Below, piece by piece: positions 50,283 to 58,061 of a stretch of DNA of 64,000 nt (positions are counted from its first letter, which is position 1; each line of letters opens with the position of its first letter). Origin of the DNA: JADJGC01 sp964576925 (lineage in GTDB: Bacteria > Zixibacteria > MSB-5A5 > CAIYYT01); contig CAZNWJ010000007.1 of the NCBI GenBank assembly GCA_964576925.1, positions 62,001-126,000 of the forward strand. Reading direction: 5' to 3'. The position numbers and the translations under genes were made by a program. Below the pieces are notes generated by a model. That model ran no database searches. It was not told the origin of the DNA and saw only the letters and a list, made by a program, of their open reading frames with translations.

Positions 50283-50315
50283 TGTTGGCGGGGAGCAGAC
50301 AACTCCCCGCCAACA
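50283..50315 (+). terminator. Hairpin after the SUMF1/dockerin gene
   Basis: Perfect 12-bp stem TGTTGGCGGGGA/TCCCCGCCAACA with a 9-nt loop, 17 nt after the stop codon; no T-run follows. Confidence 0.5.
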
Positions 50316-50411
50316 TTCGCGAAGATCCACCAATCACTCGAGTTTGACCATTGCTAAAAGGCCTTTGGGACGGTACATTGAAAGTAGAATCGAACTACGA
50401 GGTGGCCAATA

Positions 50412-51071
50412 GTGATCCGGAGAGAGCTCATTCGCCTGGCAGCAACGATCCTCTTGTGGCTGCCTTGTTCGGGCGTGACAATCGCAGATGATGTCTGTCC
50501 TCCCGAATACCCCATATCCTTCGGCTTCGAGTTTCGCGTAACCGGCACAGCCGATGGATCCGGAATCTCTTGGTGTCTCAATGCCGGGGCCTACTCGTTT
50601 TGTGATTCCAATGTCACCATACCTGCCGGAACGCCGGCCCCGCAGGCAGCGCAGTTGCTTGCGGCAAGCATTGCTGCGCAGTGCCCCAATGTGACCGCGG
50701 GAGCCAACTATAATATCCTCACAATCACGGTGCCATACAGCATTGGCCATCCTGAACTCTGGCCGACGCTCTGTATTGGCCGCGCCGGCGAGGCGCCTTT
50801 GTGCTGTATGCCGGCTCCTCACGATAGTTGTCAAGTTGGCTTCACGATTGAAAACCGCAATTACGACTGCAAGTGTGGCGATGCCGATAACAATGGCATG
50901 TGGACGGTCTCTGATCCCGTTTACCTCGTGGCTTACATCTTTGGCGGCGGGCCGGCACCGGTCGCCATTTGTGCCGGCGATGCCGACGGCAGCAAGATCG
51001 TGACTATTTCGGATGCCGTTTACCTGATCGTCTTCATCTTTGGCGGCGGCCCCGCGCCTAGCGGCTGCTGA
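50412..51071 (+). CDS. Small secreted protein with dockerin-like tail
   Basis: GTG 50412 (GAGGTGG upstream) gives 219 residues with a signal peptide (hydrophobic 8-23, then VTIADD). The body (about 25-145) is cysteine-rich and unrecognised. The tail repeats GDADNNGMWTVSDPVYLVAY and GDADGSKIVTISDAVYLIVF, each followed by IFGGGPAP. The second copy ends five residues from the C-terminus. The first loop has Pro in place of Val/Ala before the VYL helix. The same tail type occurs on the neighbour upstream and on the minus-strand gene at 44012, so the three probably share a surface-sorting or assembly route. Confidence 0.72.
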   Translation: MIRRELIRLAATILLWLPCSGVTIADDVCPPEYPISFGFEFRVTGTADGSGISWCLNAGAYSFCDSNVTIPAGTPAPQAAQLLAASIAAQCPNVTAGANYNILTITVPYSIGHPELWPTLCIGRAGEAPLCCMPAPHDSCQVGFTIENRNYDCKCGDADNNGMWTVSDPVYLVAYIFGGGPAPVAICAGDADGSKIVTISDAVYLIVFIFGGGPAPSGC

Positions 51072-51186
51072 TCATCAACTCAGAGACAGCAAGGGCCTTT
51101 CCCACGACACAAGTCTCCCGCCAATTTCCCTATTGACTCTCGCCCCCCAGCCGATAACTTCCTCTGACTTAACGTAAAGGTGACCA

Positions 51187-52926
51187 ATGCTCTGGACGAA
51201 AACATACATTCCGACACTCCGCGAAAGCCCGGCCGACGCGGAACTGATTTCTCACAAACTGCTGCAACGCGGCGGCTACATTCGAAAACTGCAGGCGGGC
51301 GTCTACAACTACCTGCCGTTGATGCAACTCACTCTTCTCAAGACGATCAACATCGTCCGCGAGGAAATGAATCGCGCGGGAGCGATCGAAATCACCATGC
51401 CGGTATTGCATCCGGGTGAGCTGTGGCAGGAATCGGGACGTTGGGAAGTCATGGGCAAGGAGCAGATGCGCATGAAAGACCGCCATGCGCACGACATGGT
51501 GCTCGGTGGCACGCACGAGGAAGTGGTCACCGACCTCATTCGCGGCGAATTGCGCAGCTACCGTCAACTGCCGCTCAATCTCTACCAGATCCAGGTCAAA
51601 TTTCGCGATGAAATCCGCCCCCGCTTCGGCTTGATGCGCGGCCGTGAATTCCTGATGAAGGATGCCTACACTTTCGATGTCGACCTCGAAGCGCACAAGA
51701 TCGCTTACCAGAAAATGGTCGATGCTTACTTTGCGGTCTTCAATCGCTGCGGCCTCGGCGTGCGTAAGGTGGAATCCGACACCGGCGCCATGGGCGGGTC
51801 GATGGCGCACGAGTTTATGGTGATCGTCGAAACCGACTCCGGTGAAGAAGTCATCTACTACTGCGGGAGCTGCGATTATGCCGCCAACATCGAGAAAGCC
51901 GATTCAATAGATACCAAGCAGATTGCCAAAGAATCTGCCAAGCCACTTGAAAAAGTGCCCACACCGGGAGCCGCCACGATCGAACAGGTCACGGCATTCT
52001 TGAAGCTGCCGGCTGAGAAGCTGGTCAAGACGTTGCTCTACGTCGCCGACGGCAAACCGGTAGCGGCGCTGATTCGCGGCGACCGTCAGATAAATGAAAT
52101 CAAGCTGAAAAATCATCTTGGCTGCCTTGAACTGGCGATGGCCACGCCCGAAATCGTTGAGCAGGTCACCAAAGCGCCGGTAGGATTTGCTGGCCCAATT
52201 GGGCTAAAAGGCGTCCGCATGGTCGCCGACCCCGAAGTCGCCGAACTAACTAACTTCGTAGTCGGTGGCAACGAAAACGAAGTCCACTATATCAATGTCA
52301 ACATCGGCCGCGACTTCGAGATCAAAGAGACCGCCAAAATTCGCTCCGCGCAACTGGGTGACCTTTGCCCGCAGTGCAAGAAGGGTATGCTGAAAGTTCA
52401 GAAGGGAATCGAAGTCGGGAACACGTTTAATCTCGGCCTGAAATACTCGAAGGCACTCAACGCCAAGTTTATCGACGCCGAAGGCAAGGAGCAGCTTTTC
52501 TGGATGGGCTCCTACGGTATCGGTGTTACCCGCACGATTCAGGCCGCGGTGGAGAAATTCAACGACGAAAAGGGGATCATCTGGCCGGCGACCATGGCGC
52601 CTTATAACGTCATTATTGTGCCGGTCTCGATGCAGGAGGAGTCGTTGCGGACGGCGGCAAACGATCTCTACAGGAAACTCAAGACGGCCGGGATCGATGT
52701 GCTTCTCGACGACCGCGATGAGCGCGCCGGGGTGAAGTTTAACGATGCCGACTTGATCGGGATTCCGCTCAGGGTCAACGTCGGCTCCAAGTCGCTGGAG
52801 CGCGGCGAGGTCGAAGTCAAGGAGCGCGCCAAGAAGGATATTCAGTCCGTCAAGCTCGAATCGGCAGTGGAGACGATCAAGTCAATCGTCGAGCTGCAAC
52901 TCGACAGGCCGCAACCCTCACCTTAG
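51187..52926 (+). CDS. proS: Prolyl-tRNA synthetase (bacterial type with editing domain)
   Basis: The 579-residue enzyme has the class II catalytic core interrupted by the bacterial INS/YbaK-type editing domain (about 230-390; VTAFLKLPAEKLVKTLLYVADGK, ALIRGDRQINEIKLKNHLG). The core has VLHPGELWQESGRWE (motif 1), VKFRDEIRPRFGLMRGREF (motif 2) and FWMGSYGIGVTRTIQA (motif 3), followed by a C-terminal anticodon-binding domain. It charges tRNA-Pro and clears Ala-tRNA-Pro. Two CxxC pairs (YCGSC and LCPQC) flank the inserted domain and could bind zinc. Confidence 0.97.
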   Translation: MLWTKTYIPTLRESPADAELISHKLLQRGGYIRKLQAGVYNYLPLMQLTLLKTINIVREEMNRAGAIEITMPVLHPGELWQESGRWEVMGKEQMRMKDRHAHDMVLGGTHEEVVTDLIRGELRSYRQLPLNLYQIQVKFRDEIRPRFGLMRGREFLMKDAYTFDVDLEAHKIAYQKMVDAYFAVFNRCGLGVRKVESDTGAMGGSMAHEFMVIVETDSGEEVIYYCGSCDYAANIEKADSIDTKQIAKESAKPLEKVPTPGAATIEQVTAFLKLPAEKLVKTLLYVADGKPVAALIRGDRQINEIKLKNHLGCLELAMATPEIVEQVTKAPVGFAGPIGLKGVRMVADPEVAELTNFVVGGNENEVHYINVNIGRDFEIKETAKIRSAQLGDLCPQCKKGMLKVQKGIEVGNTFNLGLKYSKALNAKFIDAEGKEQLFWMGSYGIGVTRTIQAAVEKFNDEKGIIWPATMAPYNVIIVPVSMQEESLRTAANDLYRKLKTAGIDVLLDDRDERAGVKFNDADLIGIPLRVNVGSKSLERGEVEVKERAKKDIQSVKLESAVETIKSIVELQLDRPQPSP

Positions 52927-52972
52927 TTCTTGCGAGGGCTGGATGCTTGTCGCTGGCCCGAATGCTGCGGTG

Positions 52973-53593
52973 CTAAGAGACGGGTTCGTGTTCGGGGCAG
53001 TCGATACGAAGTTCAGCTTCGGCCAGCGGCTTCTTTAGCAAGTTGCAGTAGTGTGTTCCTGCCGAGCCGCCGTGATTTGCTTCGAAGAATCTGCACGTCA
53101 GGCACATCCGAGCCACCGAAACTACACCAGCATGCTGAAGTTCTCCGATCAACTTCATTAGCGTTGTCAGAGTCACTTGTTTCTGCTTATCGGGAATCGA
53201 TCGTGTCGCAAACTCAAGCGGGTCCGCCCATCCGGAAAGGAGATCGGCCATCCGCCGGCCGGCGGCGGTCAGTTTTAGGACCACCGAGCGCCGATCCTCG
53301 ACTCCGGCGGATTTTGAGACCAGACCCTTGTTTTCAAGCGCCGAGATTGCGTCGGAGATCGTCGGGGCTGCCAAGCCGAATTCCCGCGCCAGATGAGTTA
53401 CTCGCGCCAGCCGGCCGTCGTGGTGGAGTAGAAAGATCAGTATCTGAATCTGGATCGGACTGAGGCCATGGGACTGAGCCTGTTCCCAGATGAGTATCCG
53501 CAAAGCCTGGCTCAGACGTTCCAGGGCCGCGACGAATTTCTTGTCGATATCGCTATGTTGCTGCTCCGGGTTAAAGGCAGAATGGCGTGTCAT
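52973..53593 (-). CDS. MarR-family regulator with a cysteine-rich C-terminal tail
   Basis: The 206-residue protein has a MarR winged helix-turn-helix (about 25-140; LSPIQIQILIFLLHHD, VTHLAREFGLAAPTISDAIS, LENKGLVSKSAGVEDRRSVV). After the dimerisation helices it carries an unusual tail: CLTCRFFE, then HYCNLL, then DCPEH. That is four cysteines plus histidines that could hold zinc or an iron-sulfur cluster and act as a redox or metal sensor. It is divergent from the SET-domain gene, and the 188-bp gap contains a palindrome at 53705-53719. Confidence 0.85.
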   Translation of the reverse strand: MTRHSAFNPEQQHSDIDKKFVAALERLSQALRILIWEQAQSHGLSPIQIQILIFLLHHDGRLARVTHLAREFGLAAPTISDAISALENKGLVSKSAGVEDRRSVVLKLTAAGRRMADLLSGWADPLEFATRSIPDKQKQVTLTTLMKLIGELQHAGVVSVARMCLTCRFFEANHGGSAGTHYCNLLKKPLAEAELRIDCPEHEPVS

Positions 53594-53704
53594 GGCGACA
53601 GTCTACGGCGTTTGGGTCATGAGGTCAACTCGATTGAGGGCGCGCCGGCGAGAACGGCTCGACTCTCAGAGATTTTTCGAGGTTCTTGAAGAATACTCCC
53701 TCCG

Positions 53705-53719
53705 AAACTGTTGCAGTTT
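53705..53719. promoter_or_regulatory. Palindromic operator candidate between marR-like and SET genes
   Basis: AAACTG-TTG-CAGTTT, a perfect 6-3-6 palindrome in the divergent intergenic region; MarR-type regulators usually bind such palindromes next to their own gene. Confidence 0.4.
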
Positions 53720-53781
53720 ACGTATAACGCTTCATAACAACGTGCAAGTCAGAAATTGACCCGAAATGACGGTTTTCGATA

Positions 53782-54210
53782 ATGTCTCAAACCCAATCAA
53801 AAGATGGTGACTGCATGCTACTCGTGAAGACCAGGCTTGGTCTGAGCTCGATTCATGGCATCGGCTTGTTCGCCGATCAGGACATTCCAAAGGGAACGCC
53901 GATTTGGGAGTTCACGCTCGGATTCGACCAGGAAATCCGCCGCGAAGACCTGGCGAAGATACCGGAAGCGTCGCGTTCCGACTTCCTCAAGTACAGTTAT
54001 ACCAGCAAGAAGAACGGCCAATATTATATCCTCTGCTGTGACGACGCCCGTTTCTTTAATCACAATGACAACCCCAACGTTGTAAGCGTGCCGTCCAGTA
54101 ACGGTCATGAGGATATCGATGTCGCTGCCCGCGACATCCAGCGCGGCGAGGAACTCACCTGCGACTATCGCGCCTTCGAAGCCGCCTTCACACCTGATAT
54201 GCTGTCGTAA
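53782..54210 (+). CDS. SET-domain protein
   Basis: The 142-residue product is little more than a SET domain: SSIHGIGLFADQDIPKGTPI (first part), then CDDARFFNHNDNPNV (the RFxNHxxxPN S-adenosylmethionine site) and RGEELTCDYRAF (the GEELxxDY catalytic Tyr motif). SET domains methylate lysines; bacterial targets are mostly unknown. There is no pre-SET zinc cluster. The ATG at 53782 has no good ribosome-binding site; ATG 53815 (MLLVKTR) could be the true start. Confidence 0.88.
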   Translation: MSQTQSKDGDCMLLVKTRLGLSSIHGIGLFADQDIPKGTPIWEFTLGFDQEIRREDLAKIPEASRSDFLKYSYTSKKNGQYYILCCDDARFFNHNDNPNVVSVPSSNGHEDIDVAARDIQRGEELTCDYRAFEAAFTPDMLS

Positions 54211-54250
54211 TCAAACCAATCGGTTCAGCCTTGAGCGGCATGTCCAGTAC

Positions 54251-54274
54251 CCCCTCTCCGAACTCGGAGAGGGG
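54251..54274. terminator. Hairpin between convergent SET and protoglobin genes
   Basis: Perfect 10-bp stem CCCCTCTCCG/CGGAGAGGGG with loop AACT, placed between two converging genes; no clear T-run. Confidence 0.45.
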
Positions 54275-54330
54275 TAGGGAAGGCCCGGAAGTCCGCTTCG
54301 TTACTCCTTACGGATTCGGGAACTCTTGCT

Positions 54331-55029
54331 CTAGAATTCGCCGTCATTCACGTAGGGTTGGCTCCATAGCGTCACCTGCAGAACCACCGATTTGAACCAG
54401 GCCTGATACATCTTCTCGACCTCTTCAGCGCTATGCCCTTTGTTAGCCAGGAACGGCTTGATTGTGGCCGTGATTGGATAGATGAAAGCCACGAGATAAC
54501 GCTGATTGATTTGCCCGACCGATTTCACGCCGTCGGTCTGATTCTTCTTACTCCGGTGATGGCGCAGGGCGATCTCGTATTGGTAGTCGAGCCATTTCTG
54601 GTCGTAAGGGGGATTGCAGGTGTCCTTGATCCACTGACCGAAGCGAGAACGCACCGCCGCAAGATACGCACCATCCGGTTTCTTGTCCGCGCCGGTGAAG
54701 TAATACAAGAGGTGCTCATGCGAACCTACGTAACCGTACCAGAGGTCGAGAATGGCATCGATCTGATCGTCGAGCACTTCTCCTGCCTGCTTCAACGCGG
54801 CTTCGTCTTCAGGCGCGAATAGCACAGTCTTCTTGAGCAATTCGAGTTCGTCGAGTGTCACCGGGGACTTAGCCAGCTCCTTGCTCCCGTAAGAATAACC
54901 GGGGACGGCATTCAGTTGTGATTTCACGTTTTTCTCTCCTGCGATTGGGTTGGTGTTCATCAACAGCACCGCCAAAACGGCGGGGAGCGTCACGGTTTTC
55001 AGGACTCGGGGTCTCTTTGCATCGCTCAT
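54331..55029 (-). CDS. Protoglobin with an N-terminal signal peptide
   Basis: Residues 43-232 match the Methanosarcina acetivorans protoglobin pattern closely along their whole length (VPGYSYGSKEL, LWYGYVGSHEHLLYYF, WLDYQYEIALRHHRSKKNQ, FIYPITATIKPFLANKGH). Aligning by eye, W97, Y98, F130, C138 and H157 correspond to the haem-pocket W60, Y61, F93, C101 and proximal H120 of that protein. In addition there is an N-terminal extension: charged SDAKRPR, a hydrophobic stretch (12-31; TLPAVLAVLLMNTNPIAG) and a polar stretch. That looks like a signal peptide, so the haem protein would act outside the cytoplasm. It binds O2, CO or NO; its physiological role is unknown. Confidence 0.9.
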   Translation of the reverse strand: MSDAKRPRVLKTVTLPAVLAVLLMNTNPIAGEKNVKSQLNAVPGYSYGSKELAKSPVTLDELELLKKTVLFAPEDEAALKQAGEVLDDQIDAILDLWYGYVGSHEHLLYYFTGADKKPDGAYLAAVRSRFGQWIKDTCNPPYDQKWLDYQYEIALRHHRSKKNQTDGVKSVGQINQRYLVAFIYPITATIKPFLANKGHSAEEVEKMYQAWFKSVVLQVTLWSQPYVNDGEF

Positions 55030-55056
55030 TTCGGTTCCTCCATTCGAGACAATAAA

Positions 55057-55067
55057 TAGGACTCCTA
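55057..55067. promoter_or_regulatory. TAGGANTCCTA operator candidate, proximal copy
   Basis: TAGGACTCCTA, 28 bp before the protoglobin ATG. An identical palindrome lies 56 bp further upstream, centre to centre. Confidence 0.5.
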
Positions 55068-55112
55068 ACTATCGCACGCCATTGATACGAAGTGCTCGAT
55101 TTGTTGGTTTGA

Positions 55113-55123
55113 TAGGATTCCTA
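55113..55123. promoter_or_regulatory. TAGGANTCCTA operator candidate, distal copy
   Basis: TAGGATTCCTA, differing from the proximal copy only at the central base. Paired copies suggest cooperative binding of a dimeric regulator. Confidence 0.5.
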
Positions 55124-55197
55124 AAAATATCAGTGGAAGCTTTCACCAATCGCAAGAGCAGCGAATCGGTTCAGTGAGGCCAACAGCGCTCTGCTCA

Positions 55198-55216
55198 GCG
55201 CACTAAATCAGTGCGC
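55198..55216. promoter_or_regulatory. Palindrome upstream of the sigma-54 promoter (enhancer candidate)
   Basis: GCGCACT-AAATC-AGTGCGC is a perfect 7-5-7 palindrome centred about 107 bp before the -12 element. Position and shape resemble NtrC-type enhancer sites (TGCAC-N7-GTGCA). Confidence 0.45.
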
Positions 55217-55298
55217 AATCGGCTGGCAGTGTGCAAACAACCCGTGCGCATGTTACTTTGGGCGTTGCCTGTCAAAGACTTAGAGGGATGAAACCACG

Positions 55299-55315
55299 TC
55301 GGCACGACCCTTGCT
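55299..55315 (+). promoter_or_regulatory. Sigma-54 promoter of the secreted-protein cluster
   Basis: TCGGCACGACCCTTGCT matches TGGCACG-N4-TTGCW at all but the first G of the trinucleotide edge, with GG at 55301-55302 and GC at 55313-55314 in the required spacing. The start is expected near 55326, 32 nt before the lipoprotein ATG. Confidence 0.65.
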
Positions 55316-55357
55316 TAATAGGGAGTTGCCAGAAGGATCAGGATGAAGGAGATGATT

Positions 55358-56239
55358 ATGATAAAACGAATTCTGACAATCGCAACGCTCGCACTTTCCG
55401 CGCTGTTCCTCTTCGGCTGCGAGGGTGAAACCAAGTATATCACGACTCCCGACGTTCCGGCGGCGCCAGTTGGAGTGTATTCGGTAACGGGGGATGGGTA
55501 TGTGGATATCTACTGGCAGGCGAACAACGACGGCGGCATTACCGAGGGTTACGGCGTTTACCGTTACATCGGTACTAACGGCGATGTCGACGAATACGAG
55601 CTTCTCGGTACGGTCAACGCCTCTTCGTCGCAAGTGGAGGAGTACAGCTACCGCGACAATGGACTCCAGAACGGTGTGACGTATTGGTATGCGGTTAACG
55701 CTTACAATGGATACGGAGAATCGGAATTGTCAGCGCAGGATGCATTCGATACGCCTCGGCCTCAAGGCTCCGCAACTTTGGACCTCACATCAGAAGATGC
55801 AATGCGTCTTGGCTGGGACTTTTCCCAAGCTCGCAGCCGCGACTGGCAGTCATTTGATGCGGAGGTCTTTTTCGAGTTTGACCAGAGTCTCGACGCCTTT
55901 TTCCTCTGGGCGAATTGGGATGACGTCTACATTCAGAGCTATGGCTATACAGACGATCTTCGGAGTGTTAACTGGGGTGAGCCCGGAGCAGGCTGGAGCA
56001 ATGTTGGCTGGCTGCAGTTAGTCGAAGGGCACGCGTACATAGTCGCGATGGGGGAAGTCGATGAAGACGGATTCTCAGAACATTACGCCGCCGTCCGGGT
56101 GACTCGGCTCGACAATGGCGATCAAGAACTCAGCTTTCAGTGGGCCTATCAAACCGACCCGTTCAACCCTGAGTTGAAGCGCACACCCAAGATTGTGAAT
56201 AACACTACCACGAACACCTCGGGAAGGAGTGGTAACTAA
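55358..56239 (+). CDS. Lipoprotein with a fibronectin type III domain
   Basis: ATG 55358 (AAGGAG 6 nt upstream) gives 293 residues; the earlier in-frame ATGs at 55343 and 55352 overlap the ribosome-binding site. The signal peptide ends in the lipobox LFLFGC, so the cysteine is lipidated. A fibronectin type III domain (about 30-125; PAAPVGVYSVTGDGYVDIYW ... YSYRDNGLQNGVTYWYAVNAYN) is followed by an unrecognised beta-rich region (about 130-275) rich in Trp and Asp. An Asn/Thr-rich end (VNNTTTNTSG) completes the chain. First gene of the sigma-54 transcription unit; the PEGA gene begins one base after its stop codon. Confidence 0.82.
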   Translation: MIKRILTIATLALSALFLFGCEGETKYITTPDVPAAPVGVYSVTGDGYVDIYWQANNDGGITEGYGVYRYIGTNGDVDEYELLGTVNASSSQVEEYSYRDNGLQNGVTYWYAVNAYNGYGESELSAQDAFDTPRPQGSATLDLTSEDAMRLGWDFSQARSRDWQSFDAEVFFEFDQSLDAFFLWANWDDVYIQSYGYTDDLRSVNWGEPGAGWSNVGWLQLVEGHAYIVAMGEVDEDGFSEHYAAVRVTRLDNGDQELSFQWAYQTDPFNPELKRTPKIVNNTTTNTSGRSGN

Positions 56240-56240
56240 T

Positions 56241-57785
56241 ATGAAGCGCCTCGCATTACTCACCGCATTGCTGCTGCTGGCTTCGGTGTTCTTCACCGAC
56301 TACACATCAGCACAGTCGACCCTGCGTCGCGGCTTTGACGACCTCGATGTCGACATCTGGACCGACAAGGATGACGGGTCCAACTACTATGAAGGTGACG
56401 AGATCACCATCTATTTCCGCGCCTCGCGCGATTGCTATGTGACGATCTACGATCTCGATACGCGCGGTAACGTCAACCTGATCTTCCCGGCCGAGCCCGG
56501 TGACAACAACTATATCCAGGGCAATGAAGTTTACCAGATCCCCGATCCGTGGGAGGACTACGCCCTGACCCTTGAAGGCCCTCCGGGATGGGAGCATATC
56601 CAGATCGTCGCGACAACCGACTACCACAAGGTGCCGGATTGGCGCGGACCGGTGTCGGTTTACAACGACGATTATTGGGATGACAAGTATGACGGCGAGA
56701 ACGAGCGGTTTATCGAGAAGATCAACCGCCGCTACTTCCCGGATCGCGGCAGCGCCTATGATCATGTGTCGTTTTACGTCGCGCCGCGCTACTACTATCA
56801 GCCGGAGCGTGTCGAGTGCGCCGGCGACTGTGGAACGGTTTATATCGACTACCCGGACGGCTGCGAAGTCTACGTCAACGGCGTGTTCTGGGGCTATGCA
56901 CCGCTCTATATCCCGTCGATCTATCTCGGACGACATCGCGTGACGGTGTACTGGGGTACTTCGATTGTCTACAACGATTGGGTGCTGATCGACCCGTGGG
57001 CGCCGTACTTCGTCTACCCGCGACCGCTTTATGTCTATGACTACTGCTGGACGCGCTGGTACCGCCACCACCACGATTGGGACTACTGGTACAACGGCCC
57101 ATCGCGCTATAAGTACAAGGACCGCGATAACGACGATTTCTACCACTACAAGAAGCCAAGTTCGCGGCGCGGCTATACACTGGTGGAGAACAACCACCGC
57201 AAGTACGAGAAGTCGAAGAGCTACGCCGGCAAGTCCAGCCGCATCGAGAAGTACAAGAGCGACTACGGCTATGATAAGTCGAGTCGGAGCTTCTCGAAGG
57301 CGAAGGGCGCTTACAGCGACAAGACTCGCAGCACCGGCACCAGCAAGGGCAAATCAAGCTTTGACGACTACTACGACAAGAAGCCGGTCAGCAAGGGCAG
57401 CAACGGCGGAGACCGTGACGGCTACGGCAAGAAGGGCACTGGCGGCGGCAGCAATCAGGGCAAGGCGTCGGGAGGCGGTTCGAGTATCAAGAAGCAGCCG
57501 CGCGGGTCTTCAGGCTCCGGCAGCAAGGTCGCACCGCCAAGCAAGGGCCCCGGTTCAAGCGGTAAGAAGTCTACCGGGTCTGACTCGGGCAAGAAATCAG
57601 GCGGTTCGGAAGTCAAGCCGAAGTCTGGCGACTCCGGCTCGAAATCAAGCGGCGGCTCGGTGAGCAAGCCCGCACCGAGTTCCGGTGGCAGTAAGAGCTC
57701 GGGCGGCAGCAAGAGCTCTGGCGATTCCGGCTCCAAGAGCGGCGGTGGCAGCAAGTCGGGAGGAAACTCAGGCAAGAAGAAGTAG
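56241..57785 (+). CDS. Secreted DUF4384/PEGA-domain protein with Gly/Ser/Lys-rich tail
   Basis: ATG 56241 (AAGGAG upstream) gives 514 residues: signal peptide (1-25), a DUF4384-like domain (about 30-135; VDIWTDKDDGSNYYEGDEIT, RDCYVTIYDLDTRGNVNLIFP), a PEGA domain (about 195-250; GTVYIDYPDGCEVYVNGVFWG, YLGRHRVTVYWG), and a Tyr/His/Trp-rich stretch (about 255-310). The last 200 residues are low-complexity and strongly basic, made of Ser, Gly, Lys and Pro, ending in GSKSGGNSGKKK. Both domains are common in envelope proteins. The tail could bind polyanions such as lipopolysaccharide or DNA; that is inference. GTG 56229 is an alternative start. Confidence 0.8.
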   Translation: MKRLALLTALLLLASVFFTDYTSAQSTLRRGFDDLDVDIWTDKDDGSNYYEGDEITIYFRASRDCYVTIYDLDTRGNVNLIFPAEPGDNNYIQGNEVYQIPDPWEDYALTLEGPPGWEHIQIVATTDYHKVPDWRGPVSVYNDDYWDDKYDGENERFIEKINRRYFPDRGSAYDHVSFYVAPRYYYQPERVECAGDCGTVYIDYPDGCEVYVNGVFWGYAPLYIPSIYLGRHRVTVYWGTSIVYNDWVLIDPWAPYFVYPRPLYVYDYCWTRWYRHHHDWDYWYNGPSRYKYKDRDNDDFYHYKKPSSRRGYTLVENNHRKYEKSKSYAGKSSRIEKYKSDYGYDKSSRSFSKAKGAYSDKTRSTGTSKGKSSFDDYYDKKPVSKGSNGGDRDGYGKKGTGGGSNQGKASGGGSSIKKQPRGSSGSGSKVAPPSKGPGSSGKKSTGSDSGKKSGGSEVKPKSGDSGSKSSGGSVSKPAPSSGGSKSSGGSKSSGDSGSKSGGGSKSGGNSGKKK

Positions 57786-57828
57786 GCCAGACATTCGCGA
57801 GCATCTCGCGAGTCTGCCACAGACAGTT

Positions 57829-57909
57829 GCGTCGGTTCTTGATTTCGCGCGCGTAAATGGAATTTCGCTCAATCTGGCGAATCTCCAGCGCGAAATTGTG
57901 AACCGACGC
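57829..57909. repeat. 22-bp imperfect inverted repeat in the 3' region of the PEGA gene
   Basis: GCGTCGGTTC-TTG-ATTTCGCGC (57829-57850) pairs with GCGCGAAAT-TGT-GAACCGACGC (57888-57909); 19 of 22 positions match and a central 3-nt bulge divides the stem. The 37-nt loop holds a TTCGC/GCGAA pairing. No ORF fits here. Confidence 0.55.
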
Positions 57910-57991
57910 ATCTCAGGTAGATCGTCGATCGTGAGGTAACGTCTTCTTGACTGACCTAAGACGAAAGTCCATTTCTTCATTGTGGATCGCG

Positions 57992-58022
57992 CGGCGATTC
58001 GGCGTAGCTTGCCGAGTCGCCG
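57992..58022. other. 12-bp hairpin upstream of the Lys/Pro-rich secreted protein
   Basis: CGGCGATTCGGC/GCCGAGTCGCCG with one T-G wobble and a 7-nt loop, about 40 nt before the next gene; no T-run. It may be a terminator or part of the leader. Confidence 0.4.
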
Positions 58023-58061
58023 TTGCGATATTTGTGGTTGACGGTTTGGTTTTTGACCATT

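Larger units (their letters stand above)
55030..55357. other. Divergent regulatory region, protoglobin / lipoprotein
   Basis: This 328-bp gap contains no gene. It holds two identical palindromes near the protoglobin (55057-55067, 55113-55123), a GCGCACT/AGTGCGC palindrome (55198-55216) and a sigma-54 promoter facing the lipoprotein gene (55299-55315). Confidence 0.7.

Noticed and set aside
51150..51157. GCCGATAA, a perfect sigma-28 -10 box, upstream of proS
   Set aside because: The matching -35 position reads CTATTGAC rather than TAAA, and a housekeeping synthetase is an unlikely sigma-28 target.
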